The notes beneath the pieces were generated by a model. The model saw only the letters and a list, made by a program, of their open reading frames with translations. It was not told the DNA's origin and made no database searches. 6,463 nt of DNA from Rhodococcus sp. IITR03. GTDB lineage: Bacteria; Actinomycetota; Actinomycetes; Mycobacteriales; Mycobacteriaceae. Below, piece after piece: positions 1-6,072 of this stretch (position 1 is the stretch's first letter; the number at the start of each line of letters is the position of its first letter). Both the position numbers and the translations under genes were made by a program. The stretch is from the NCBI GenBank assembly GCA_001017865.1, contig LATQ01000001.1, positions 686,945 through 693,407 of the forward strand, written 5' to 3'.

Positions 1-55
1 TACGTTGCGAGCCGAAGGACTTGGTCAGCCCCTCGACGGAAACCTCGACTCCCAC
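1..55 (-). CDS. mceG: MceG/Mkl-type ABC transporter ATPase, N-terminal fragment
   Basis: Only the first 18 codons are present; the gene leaves the window at base 1. The peptide reads (V/M)GVEVSVEGLTKSFGSQR. It closely matches the start of the M. tuberculosis Mkl/MceG core as I remember it (GVSIEVNGLTKSFGSSR), the first beta strands of an ABC nucleotide-binding domain before Walker A. MceG is the shared ATPase energising Mce lipid and sterol importers at the inner face of the membrane. The start is GTG at 55-53 with GGAGG at 65-61, five bases upstream. The position after rplJ-rplL fits the mycobacterial order, where mkl lies just beyond rplL. A longer N-terminus, as annotated in M. tuberculosis, cannot be excluded. 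No Walker motif is visible because of the truncation, so the family call rests on the N-terminus plus synteny. Confidence 0.8.
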   Translation of the reverse strand, partial: MGVEVSVEGLTKSFGSQR

Positions 56-136
56 GATTACCTCCGCTGTCCGATACCGTCGCCCCCGTGTGGGTTGGGC
101 CACTCTATCGCATGGATAGTGGTACCTGTGACTAGC

Positions 137-159
137 GATCCTACTCATGAGTAAGGATC
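137..159. promoter_or_regulatory. Near-perfect inverted repeat upstream of mceG, possible operator
   Basis: The core TACTCATGAGTA at 142-153 is a perfect 12-bp palindrome. It is flanked by GATCC (137-141) and GGATC (155-159), which extend the symmetry to 17 paired positions if A154 is bulged out. It lies in the mceG 5' region, about 80 bases before the GTG start and beyond the rplL terminator. Such a dyad could be a repressor site or an RNA hairpin. I do not recognise the motif and no clear -35/-10 pair is visible around it. Confidence 0.4.
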
Positions 160-270
160 TCGTACAGGGGTTCTACATATCTCGACTTACGGTGCGACCT
201 GCGTGAACACCGGGTGGAATGCAGTTCGGATATACCGGACATATAGCTCGGAGTTCTTTTTCCACGATAT

Positions 271-319
271 GCAGAAGGGCCGTTTCCGCGAAGTGAATTC
301 GCGGAAACGGCCCTTCTGC
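271..319 (-). terminator. Strong hairpin terminator after rplL
   Basis: Bases 271-292 and 298-319 are perfect reverse complements, giving a 22-bp stem closed by a 5-base loop (293-297). It begins 53 bases after the rplL stop. No U-tract follows on the minus strand, where the sequence is A-rich (GGAAAAAG), so this is a U-less, actinobacterial-type terminator or RNA-end stabiliser. The remaining bases of the rplL-mceG gap (56-372) hold the dyad at 137-159 and presumably an mceG promoter; I see no gene there. Confidence 0.75.
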
Positions 320-372
320 GGAACCGTCCCGGAGAGCGTCGGAACGCTCGACGGGGAAGGTCGGAAACCGTC

Positions 373-759
373 TTACTTGACGGTGACCTTGGCGCCGGCC
401 TCTTCGAGCTTGGCCTTGGCAGCGTCGGCAGCGTCCTTGGCGACCTTCTCGAGGATCGGCTTCGGAGCACCCTCGACGAGGTCCTTGGCTTCCTTCAGGC
501 CCAGGCCGGAGACGATCTCGCGAACGACCTTGATGACCTGGATCTTCTTCTCGCCGGCACCCTCGAGGATGACGTCGAACTCGTCCTGCTCGGACTCGGC
601 CTCGGCAGCAGCGGCCGGAGCACCGGCGGCAGCGACGGCAACCGGAGCAGCAGCGGTGACCTCGAAGGTCTCCTCGAATGCCTTAACGAACTCCGAGAGC
701 TCGAGCAGGGTCAGTTCCTTGAACGCGTCGAGCAGCTCTTCGGTGGTGAGCTTCGCCAT
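373..759 (-). CDS. rplL: 50S ribosomal protein L7/L12
   Basis: The 128-residue acidic, alanine-rich protein forms the flexible ribosomal stalk that recruits and activates translational GTPases (IF2, EF-Tu, EF-G). Dimers bind the C-terminal helix of L10. Residues 1-32 form the dimerisation helices ([20 protein letters not shown]), residues 33-56 the Ala/Pro hinge, and residues 57-128 the globular GTPase-contacting domain. That domain contains the conserved [12 protein letters not shown] and [16 protein letters not shown] stretches. Length matches the family (about 120-130). The ATG at 759-757 has AGGAAGGA nearby upstream (about 774-767). It follows rplJ by 123 bases of structured spacer and is the last gene of the L10 operon before a strong hairpin. 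The frame is intact. Confidence 0.98.
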   Translation of the reverse strand: MAKLTTEELLDAFKELTLLELSEFVKAFEETFEVTAAAPVAVAAAGAPAAAAEAESEQDEFDVILEGAGEKKIQVIKVVREIVSGLGLKEAKDLVEGAPKPILEKVAKDAADAAKAKLEEAGAKVTVK

Positions 760-789
760 GGTGGCGGTCCTTCCTGATAAGTCCCATGT

Positions 790-882
790 CGCTGATCCGC
801 GACCGGATGGGATGGTGCGTGCCGGAGCACGCGTGGATGTATCTTTCGCGGTGATGCAGATTCGCAGTGATGCGGATCAGCG
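790..882 (-). promoter_or_regulatory. Structured rplJ-rplL intergenic RNA
   Basis: Bases 790-800 (CGCTGATCCGC) and 872-882 (GCGGATCAGCG) are perfect 11-base complements, so nearly the whole spacer can be closed by one long-range stem. The stem base abuts the rplJ stop codon. Inside it lies a second perfect hairpin, 817-822 with 827-832, with a 4-base loop. The rplL ribosome-binding site (about 767-774) is left outside. A role in processing, mRNA stability or the raised L12:L10 ratio is inference. Confidence 0.5.
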
Positions 883-1409
883 TCAGGCGGCTTCTTCGCC
901 CGCCTTCTTCTCCTGCAGAGCGGCCGCGAGGCGGGCCACCTGAGAAGCGGGGGCGTTGAACAGGCCTGCGGCCTTTGCCAAGTTGCCCTTCATCGCGCCG
1001 GCGAGCTTGGCCAACAGCACCTCGCGGGACTCGAGGTCCGCGATCTGGTTGACCTGCTCCACGGACAGCGCAGCGCCGTCCATGTAGCCGCCCTTGATGA
1101 CGAGAGCCTTGTTGTCCTTCGCGAAGTTCTTCAGAGCCTTCGCAGCGTCCACCGCTTCGCCCTTGACGAACGCGATGGCGGTCGGACCGACGAACAGGTC
1201 GTCGAGACCCTCGACGCCCGCCTCAGCGGCGGCACGCTTGACCAGGGTGTTCTTGGCGACGGAGTAGGTGGCACCCTCTCCGAGAGCGCGACGCAGCTCG
1301 GTCAGACTTCCCACCGACAGACCACGGTATTCCGTGATCACGCAGCGGTGGAGGTCTTGAACTGCTCGGTGATCTCCGCAACTGCGGAAACCTTCTCGGG
1401 CTTTGCCAT
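883..1409 (-). CDS. rplJ: 50S ribosomal protein L10 (frame broken by one indel)
   Basis: L10 is the base of the stalk, binding 23S rRNA near L11 and carrying the L7/L12 dimers on its C-terminal helix. The start is ATG at 1409-1407 with GGAGG six bases upstream. Residues 1-23 ([20 protein letters not shown]...) are in one frame. Family sequence resumes in the next frame as [13 protein letters not shown] and continues to the TGA at 885-883. Inserting one base near 1341 (CTGCGTGATC to CTGCCGTGATC) restores a 175-residue protein, against about 178 in M. tuberculosis. The RNA-binding domain is roughly 1-130. The C-terminal part ([19 protein letters not shown]) holds the L12-binding helix. L10 is essential and single-copy, so the break is probably a sequence error. 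A structured leader upstream suggests autoregulation by the L10-L12 complex. Confidence 0.95.
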
Positions 1410-1431
1410 ACTTCGCCTCCTCTCAGTAACA

Positions 1432-1524
1432 GTCGTTTTCCCGGTGTCCCGAGTGGGACGCCCCACCGGACGACCGCCGGGACCGGAAAACGACGAACGC
1501 CCCGGCGCAGGGCACACGGGGCGT
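1432..1524 (-). ncRNA. L10-leader-type autoregulatory RNA upstream of rplJ
   Basis: Three paired elements lie just before rplJ. One is a perfect 10-bp stem, 1485-1494 with 1432-1441 (GTCGTTTTCC/GGAAAACGAC). Enclosed in it is a hairpin, GTCCC 1446-1450 with GGGAC 1455-1459, extended by CGGT 1442-1445 with ACCG 1465-1468. The third is an 8-bp hairpin, 1497-1504 with 1517-1524. Position 22 bases before the rplJ ATG fits the known L10-leader family, in which L10-(L12)4 binds the mRNA and represses its own synthesis. I assign it by position and structure; the conserved kink-turn was not verified base by base. Confidence 0.6.
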
Positions 1525-1712
1525 ACAAGGAGGAGGAACTCGAATGCACCCGGAAGGCACATCGCGGTTCACATCTCCCCTAACCTCGTCCTCCTGCGTG
1601 GGCCGCCGGACAACTCCGGACCTTCAACCGATCCGCACGCGGATTCGGTGACCAACGGTCTTGGGTAGAACATGATCGGGGTGAAGATCGGCGCACGCCG
1701 AACTACCCGACC

Positions 1713-1742
1713 ACTGTAGCGGACGATGTCCGCGAAATGCAA
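1713..1742 (-). promoter_or_regulatory. Predicted promoter for rplJ-rplL
   Basis: On the minus strand TTGCAT (1742-1737) and TACAGT (1718-1713) form a housekeeping-sigma-like -35/-10 pair with an 18-base spacer. The -35 overlaps the T-run of the rplA terminator. Transcription would start near 1705 and give a leader of about 300 bases, including the L10-type RNA. The spacer holds a perfect 6-bp inverted repeat (GCGGAC 1719-1724, GTCCGC 1728-1733). The stretch 1525-1712 has no gene. It holds only a small imperfect hairpin at 1627-1649 (ACCG-ATCCGC with GCGGAT-T-CGGT). Confidence 0.5.
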
Positions 1743-1773
1743 AACGGCCGGCACAGCGATGCTGTACCGGCCG
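1741..1773 (-). terminator. Intrinsic terminator after rplA
   Basis: On the minus strand a 12-bp stem (CGGCCGGTACAG, loop CATCG, CTGTGCCGGCCG; one G-U pair) is followed directly by TTTTG. It lies 34 bases after the rplA stop. This is a canonical GC-rich intrinsic terminator and separates the L11 operon from the L10 operon. Partial readthrough is possible. Confidence 0.85.
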
Positions 1774-1807
1774 CCTCAGGACGCAAATCCATTGCGTGCA
1801 GTGCGAA

Positions 1808-2521
1808 TTACTCCGCGGTCTCGAGGAGGTTGCGGGTGCGCTGCGGGTCCACCGGGATGCCCGGGCCGGTGGTCGTAGCGATCGTGACCTTCTTGATGTA
1901 GCGGCCCTTCGCGCTGGACGGCTTGGCGCGGAGCACCTCGTCCAGAGCAGCAGCGTAGTTCTCGACCAGCTTGGTCTCGTCGAACGAGGCCTTGCCGATC
2001 ACGAAGTGCAGGTTGGCGTTCTTGTCGACGCGGAAGCTGATCTTGCCACCCTTGATGTCGGTGACGGCCTTCGCGACGTCCGGGGTGACCGTGCCCGTCT
2101 TCGGGTTCGGCATCAGACCACGGGGACCGAGGACGCGGGCGATACGACCGACCTTCGCCATCTGGTCGGGGGTCGCGATCGCGGCGTCGAAGTCCAGCCA
2201 GCCGCCCTGGATGCGCTCGATCAGATCCTCGGCGCCCACGACGTCGGCACCTGCGGCCTCGGCCTCGGCAGCCTTCTCGCCCACCGCGAAGACGATGACG
2301 CGAGCGGTCTTACCCGTGCCGTGCGGCAGGTTGACCGTGCCGCGCACCATCTGGTCCGCCTTGCGGGGATCCACACCGAGTCGCATCGCGACCTCGACGG
2401 TGGCGTCGTAGTTCTTCGAGGTGGTCTCCTTCGCGAGCTTCGCAGCTGCGAGGGGGCTGTACAGGTTGTCCGAGTCGATCTTCTCGGCCGCGGCGAGGTA
2501 TGCCTTGCTGCGCTTTGCCAT
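1808..2521 (-). CDS. rplA: 50S ribosomal protein L1
   Basis: L1 forms the mobile L1 stalk at the ribosomal E site and helps release deacylated tRNA. In many bacteria it also represses its own L11-L1 mRNA. The protein is 237 residues, the usual size. It carries the family signature [16 protein letters not shown] (131-146) and the conserved [20 protein letters not shown] (158-177). The two-domain layout has domain I at about 1-65 plus 160-237 and inserted domain II at about 66-159. The start is ATG at 2521-2519, preceded by AGGAAAG; an in-frame upstream ATG would add 23 non-family residues. It is the second gene after rplK, about 116 bases downstream, and is followed by an intrinsic terminator. 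The frame is intact. Confidence 0.97.
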   Translation of the reverse strand: MAKRSKAYLAAAEKIDSDNLYSPLAAAKLAKETTSKNYDATVEVAMRLGVDPRKADQMVRGTVNLPHGTGKTARVIVFAVGEKAAEAEAAGADVVGAEDLIERIQGGWLDFDAAIATPDQMAKVGRIARVLGPRGLMPNPKTGTVTPDVAKAVTDIKGGKISFRVDKNANLHFVIGKASFDETKLVENYAAALDEVLRAKPSSAKGRYIKKVTIATTTGPGIPVDPQRTRNLLETAE

Positions 2522-2606
2522 GTTCTTTCCTAACTTCTCACCGGCAGGTGAATGGTTCGGGCGTGGTAGCGGGCCTGGCCGGCCCTCCACGAGTGCTACT
2601 GCAGGC

Positions 2607-2624
2607 CCGGGGACGGAGCCCCGG
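2607..2624 (-). repeat. Hairpin in the rplK-rplA spacer
   Basis: CCGGGG (2607-2612) and CCCCGG (2619-2624) form a 6-bp GC-only stem with a 6-base loop. It lies 14 bases after the restored rplK stop and about 85 bases before rplA. No U-tract follows, so it is more likely an mRNA structure or pause site than a full terminator. Confidence 0.35.
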
Positions 2625-2637
2625 AACAGCGAGGGGC

Positions 2638-3068
2638 TCAGCCTCGACCGTGATGCCCATCGACCGAGCGGTGCCGGCGATGATCTTCGCGGCAGCCTCG
2701 ATGTCGTTGGCGTTCAGGTCTTCCTGCTTGGTCTTGGCGATCTCGCGCACCTGATCCATGGTCACCTTGGCGACCTTGGTCTTGTGCGGCTCGCCGGAGC
2801 CTTCTGCACGCCTGCGGCCTTGAGCAGGAGCTTCGCGGCCGGCGGGGTCTTCAGCTTGAAGTCGAACGAGCGGTCCTCGTAGACCGTGATCTCGACCGGC
2901 ACGACGTTGCCACGCTGCGACTCGGTCGCCGCGTTGTACGCCTTGCAGAACTCCATGATGTTGACGCCGTGCTGACCCAGCGCGGGGCCGACCGGCGGAG
3001 CCGGGTTGGCCTGGCCGGCCTGGATCTGGAGCTTGATGAGCGGCGATCTTCTTCTTCTTGGGGGGCAT
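2638..3068 (-). CDS. rplK: 50S ribosomal protein L11 (frame broken by three indels)
   Basis: L11 binds the GTPase-associated region of 23S rRNA, supports factor-dependent GTP hydrolysis and is needed for RelA activation. The ATG at 3068-3066 opens MPPKKKKIA, then the frame changes near 3041. [23 protein letters not shown] onward follows in frame 2, including [18 protein letters not shown] second break near 2801 falls after KAAGVQK, and [13 protein letters not shown] resumes in the first frame. A third break near 2641 falls just before the natural end, ...SMGITVE(G)-stop, with TGA at 2640-2638. Restoring 2, 1 and 1 bases gives 144 residues, against 142 in M. tuberculosis. Without the last repair the reading runs 34 non-family residues to 2538. 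AGGAAT precedes the start. All three breaks are probably sequence errors, because L11 is highly conserved and single-copy. Confidence 0.93.
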
Positions 3069-3127
3069 CTCTATTCCTAGTTTCTTGCTCGGTGTGGTTC
3101 TTGCGTACTGCTACTGCAAGCTTGTGC

Positions 3128-3144
3128 GCGCCGGATGCCGGCGC
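3128..3144 (-). repeat. Hairpin in the nusG-rplK spacer
   Basis: GCGCCGG (3128-3134) and CCGGCGC (3138-3144) form a perfect 7-bp stem around ATG. It starts 19 bases after the nusG stop and lies about 60 bases before rplK. Further on, CTTGC/GCAAG can pair around the CAGTAGCAG region. The spacer could hold a partial terminator or the L1 repressor target known from L11 operons in other bacteria; I cannot identify an L1 site with certainty. Confidence 0.35.
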
Positions 3145-3163
3145 CGTCGGATCCTGGGGATCG

Positions 3164-4018
<855 letters not shown>

Positions 4019-4047
4019 TCACATTTTTCGTCTCGCGCGGACAGGCG

Positions 4048-4472
4048 CTAACCGAACAACCAGCTGACGCCCTGTACGAACGCCAGATCCAATCCGAAGA
4101 TGAACGCCGTCATGACGGTCACGAACGCAAGGACCACGAGTGTGTAGGTGGTCAACTGCTTGCGGTTGGGCCAGATCACCTTGCGGAGCTCGGCGACGAC
4201 CTCACGGAAGAAGCGCACGAGTCGCTTGAAGATGTTCTCGGACTTCGCGGCGGGACGATCGCTCACGGCCGTGGCCGAACGCGACGTCTTCTTCATGGAC
4301 ACCGCGCTCGTCGTGGATGCCGAGGAATCGGCTGCACCACGACGGGTGGCCCGCTTGCCGGTCGGCCGAGCAGCCGCGGAGGAACCGTCGGGGGTCGCGC
4401 CGGTAGCCGTTCCAGCGTCGCCGGGGATGTTCCTGCGGTGCCGCTGTGGCGCTGACCGCGCTCCTCGCTCAC
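4048..4472 (-). CDS. secE: Preprotein translocase subunit SecE (frame broken near its start)
   Basis: SecE clamps SecY in the SecYEG channel of the plasma membrane. The family core is near the C-terminus: IFKRLVRFFREVVAELRKVIWPNRKQ. It is an amphipathic helix with the hallmark WPNRKQ motif, followed by a single membrane helix (TLVVLAFVTVMTAFIFGLDL). The stop is TAG at 4050-4048. I place the start at GTG 4472-4470, because AGAGGAA precedes it and SEERGQRHSGTA follows. That frame is lost near 4432, where NIPGDAGTATGATPDGSSAA continues in the next frame. One added base gives a 141-residue protein with a disordered, basic N-terminal extension typical of actinobacterial SecE (161 in M. tuberculosis). 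An internal ATG at 4296 would give an unbroken 82-residue form with the whole conserved core, so this gene may still work as written. It begins 32 bases after tRNA-Trp. Confidence 0.93.
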
Positions 4473-4504
4473 ATCGTTCCTCTCGGTCGCTGGCAGTCCG
4501 GGGG

Positions 4505-4577
<73 letters not shown>

Positions 4578-4680
4578 CTGGTCGGACATCCACACTCGTA
4601 CGAAGCGAGTGTCCGGAACCGACCCATCTGCGACCACATGACACGCGCGCTACCCCGTCGGGCCGTTACGGCCTTCGTAG

Positions 4681-4694
4681 AGCAGCGCGCTGCT
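4681..4694. repeat. Perfect 14-bp palindrome between hadB and tRNA-Trp
   Basis: AGCAGCGCGCTGCT is fully self-complementary. It lies 63 bases after the hadB stop, near a second small dyad, GGCCGTTACGGCC (4661-4673). A third imperfect dyad (ACACTCG 4591-4597 with CGAGTGT 4605-4611 in approximate register) lies closer to the tRNA. Together they could end the hadAB message or mark the start of the tRNA-Trp-secE unit. No U-tract follows. Confidence 0.35.
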
Positions 4695-4707
4695 ATGCGA
4701 TCCCAGA

Positions 4708-4738
4708 AGCCTAAGTGTACTGCATTGCCCCGGGACAA
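4708..4738 (-). promoter_or_regulatory. Possible promoter for tRNA-Trp-secE-nusG
   Basis: On the minus strand TTGTCC (4738-4733) and TAGGCT (4713-4708) are separated by 19 bases. TACACT just upstream is an alternative -10. The -10 fits TANNNT but the spacing is long. The 179-base gap between hadB and the tRNA makes an internal promoter plausible. This is a weak call. Confidence 0.3.
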
Positions 4739-4756
4739 ACCCAATCCGCTCGGCCG

Positions 4757-5182
4757 TCAGGCCAAACGGACCGTTGCCGTGGCGCGACCGAAGATCTTAC
4801 GACCGTCGGACTTCGCCACGATAGCGACCACTGCTGTCTTGCTCTCCGCGTCCACCGACTTGATCTTGCCGGTGAACTCGATCTCGGCGGCCTTGTCGGC
4901 CTCCACATATACCGGACTGGTGAACCGAACGTTGTATTCGGTCACCGCGCCGGGGTCTCCCAGCCACTCCGTGACGAAGCCGGCCGCGATGCCCATCGAG
5001 AGCATGCCGTGCCCGACGACGTCGCGCAAGCCGGCCAGTTCGGCCACCTTGTCGCTCCAGTGGATCGGGTTGGGATCACCCGACACACCTGCATAGTTGA
5101 CCAGATTTCCGCGCGTGAGCGTGACGACCTTCGACGGAAGCTCGTCCCCTACCGCGACATCCGCGAAACTACGGAGTGTCAC
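4757..5182 (-). CDS. hadB: (3R)-hydroxyacyl-ACP dehydratase subunit HadB
   Basis: HadB is the catalytic hotdog-fold subunit of the FAS-II dehydratase. It converts (3R)-hydroxyacyl-ACP to trans-2-enoyl-ACP during meromycolic acid elongation. The 141-residue protein has the hydratase-2 motif SGDPNPIHW, with catalytic Asp36 and His41 at the same positions as in M. tuberculosis HadB. GHGMLSMG and the conserved GDPGAVTEYNVRFTSPV also match the family. The start is GTG at 5182-5180, overlapping the hadA TGA in GTGA. No clear ribosome-binding site precedes it, so translation is probably coupled to hadA. The first residues, [16 protein letters not shown], align with MALREFSSVKVGDQLP. The frame is intact. 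HadB works as a heterodimer with HadA. Confidence 0.95.
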   Translation of the reverse strand: MTLRSFADVAVGDELPSKVVTLTRGNLVNYAGVSGDPNPIHWSDKVAELAGLRDVVGHGMLSMGIAAGFVTEWLGDPGAVTEYNVRFTSPVYVEADKAAEIEFTGKIKSVDAESKTAVVAIVAKSDGRKIFGRATATVRLA

Positions 5183-5212
5183 TGTGCATCACCGGTGTCA
5201 CTGTGCATCACC
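5176..5212. repeat. 19-bp tandem duplication at the hadA/hadB overlap
   Basis: GTGTCACTGTGCATCACCG at 5176-5194 is repeated at 5195-5212 (18 of 19 bases, then A). The period is 19, not a multiple of three. The downstream-facing copy holds the real hadA stop/hadB start (GTGA at 5182-5179). The other copy (5195-5212) holds the same GTGA in a different frame. Confidence 0.85.
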
Positions 5213-5761
5213 ACATCCTTGACCGCGTGCGCGATGTTGTCGTCGACCTCGCCACCGGAACGGGCGACGAGCGTCGTCCACGAGGTGAGCACGAGATTGT
5301 CGTACTGATCCGTGATCACGTTCTTGGTGGTGATGATGTCGCTGCCGGCCGCCTGGCGGAAGTCGTCGAGGTAGACGTCGCAGAACAGCCTGTCGCCGGC
5401 CTGGATCGGGCGGTGGTAGACCATCCGCTGGTCGGTCTGCATGATCTGGCTCAGGTCGTAACCGGTGACGACCTCTTCGAACAGCTTGCGCTGCGCGATC
5501 ATGCCGACGATCGAGACGAAGGTCAACGGCGCGATCACTCCGTCGTATCCCAGCCGCGGCTGCGTCGTCGTCGTGATGGGCCGGATGCGAATCGCGCACG
5601 GCACGGGCGTACTCGCGGATCTTCTCGCGACCGACCTCGTAGTAGTCGTCCACCCGGTAGTGGTGACCGACCATGGACTTGGCGTGCGCGGCGGCATCGA
5701 ACGGGATCCCGGCCTGTTCGGTCGCGTCCACCGATTCCTGGTTCTCGAGTACGTTCGTCAT
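5179..5761 (-). CDS. hadA: (3R)-hydroxyacyl-ACP dehydratase subunit HadA (frame broken by one indel)
   Basis: HadA is the non-catalytic hotdog subunit that holds the long acyl chain in the HadAB dehydratase of mycolate biosynthesis. The start is ATG at 5761-5759 with GGAGG eight bases upstream. [19 protein letters not shown] is recognisable near residue 30, after an N-terminal extension of over 20 residues absent from M. tuberculosis HadA. The frame is lost near 5569-5571 after [28 protein letters not shown] resumes in another frame and runs through [30 protein letters not shown] to TGA 5181-5179. Adding two bases gives 194 residues. It also makes the REYA-to-LGY distance equal that of mycobacterial HadA and HadC, so a 2-base loss fits better than a 1-base gain. 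HadC-like features are fewer than HadA-like ones. Error in the sequence is likely. Confidence 0.92.
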
Positions 5762-5765
5762 ACGC

Positions 5766-5816
5766 AAAACCTCCGCAATTCCGACGACGCCAACTGGCAC
5801 GGTCGGTATTGCGGAG
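5766..5816 (-). promoter_or_regulatory. Hairpin covering the hadA ribosome-binding site, possible attenuator
   Basis: On the minus strand bases 5816-5802 pair with 5785-5771: 9 bp, one A-A mismatch, then 5 bp. A 3-bp inner stem (GGC/GCC) is also possible. The 3' arm contains four bases of the GGAGG hadA ribosome-binding site (5774-5770), and GTTTTG follows at once. The hairpin starts 29 bases after the rpmG stop. It therefore resembles both an intrinsic terminator and a site-blocking switch between rpmG and hadAB. Confidence 0.6.
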
Positions 5817-5845
5817 ACCTTACGCGTCGACGTCGTTCCGACCGG

Positions 5846-6013
5846 CTACTTGGACTCGCGGTGCGACTGGTGCGTACCGCAGTTCGGGCAGAACTTCTTC
5901 AGTTCGAGCCGGTCGGGGTCGTTGCGACGGTTCTTCTTCGTGATGTAGTTGCGGTGCTTGCACACCTCGCAGGCCAAGGTGATCTTCGGCCGAACGTCAG
6001 TAGAGGAGGCCAC
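5846..6013 (-). CDS. rpmG: 50S ribosomal protein L33, zinc-binding form
   Basis: The 55-residue protein begins at GTG 6013-6011 and ends at TAG 5848-5846. A GAAGG ribosome-binding site lies about six bases upstream of the start. The sequence starts [20 protein letters not shown] and ends [17 protein letters not shown]. It is almost identical to M. tuberculosis RpmG2 as I remember it. Two CxxC pairs (Cys15/Cys18 and Cys42/Cys45) form the zinc ribbon of the C+ form of L33, a small protein of the large subunit near the E site. The gene lies 59 bases after tRNA-Met and before hadA, as in mycobacteria. Confidence 0.97.
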   Translation of the reverse strand: MASSTDVRPKITLACEVCKHRNYITKKNRRNDPDRLELKKFCPNCGTHQSHRESK

Positions 6014-6072
6014 GGGATGCCTTCTTTCGCGTCAATCCGATCAGTATCGATCAGGGTGGATCAATGAACTTT

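Noticed and set aside
203..943. 246-codon plus-strand open frame covering rplL and the rplJ end
   Set aside because: It is antisense to rplL, has serine/alanine-rich composition without family resemblance, and runs through a terminator hairpin. It is a GC-driven shadow frame.
1796..2533. 245-codon plus-strand open frame across rplA
   Set aside because: It is antisense to the intact L1 gene and shows no recognisable motif.
2538..2640. 34-residue C-terminal extension of L11
   Set aside because: It arises only if the missing G near 2641 is accepted. L11 normally ends at GITVE(G), and the extension has no family match.
1335..3045. Programmed ribosomal frameshifting in rplJ and rplK
   Set aside because: No slippery heptamer or stimulator pattern is seen. 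Neither gene is known to use frameshifting, and several independent breaks in one gene are far better explained by sequence error.
5176..5943. 255-codon plus-strand open frame across hadA
   Set aside because: It is antisense to hadA and extends through the rpmG-hadA hairpin; the Arg/Pro-rich tail is typical of shadow frames.
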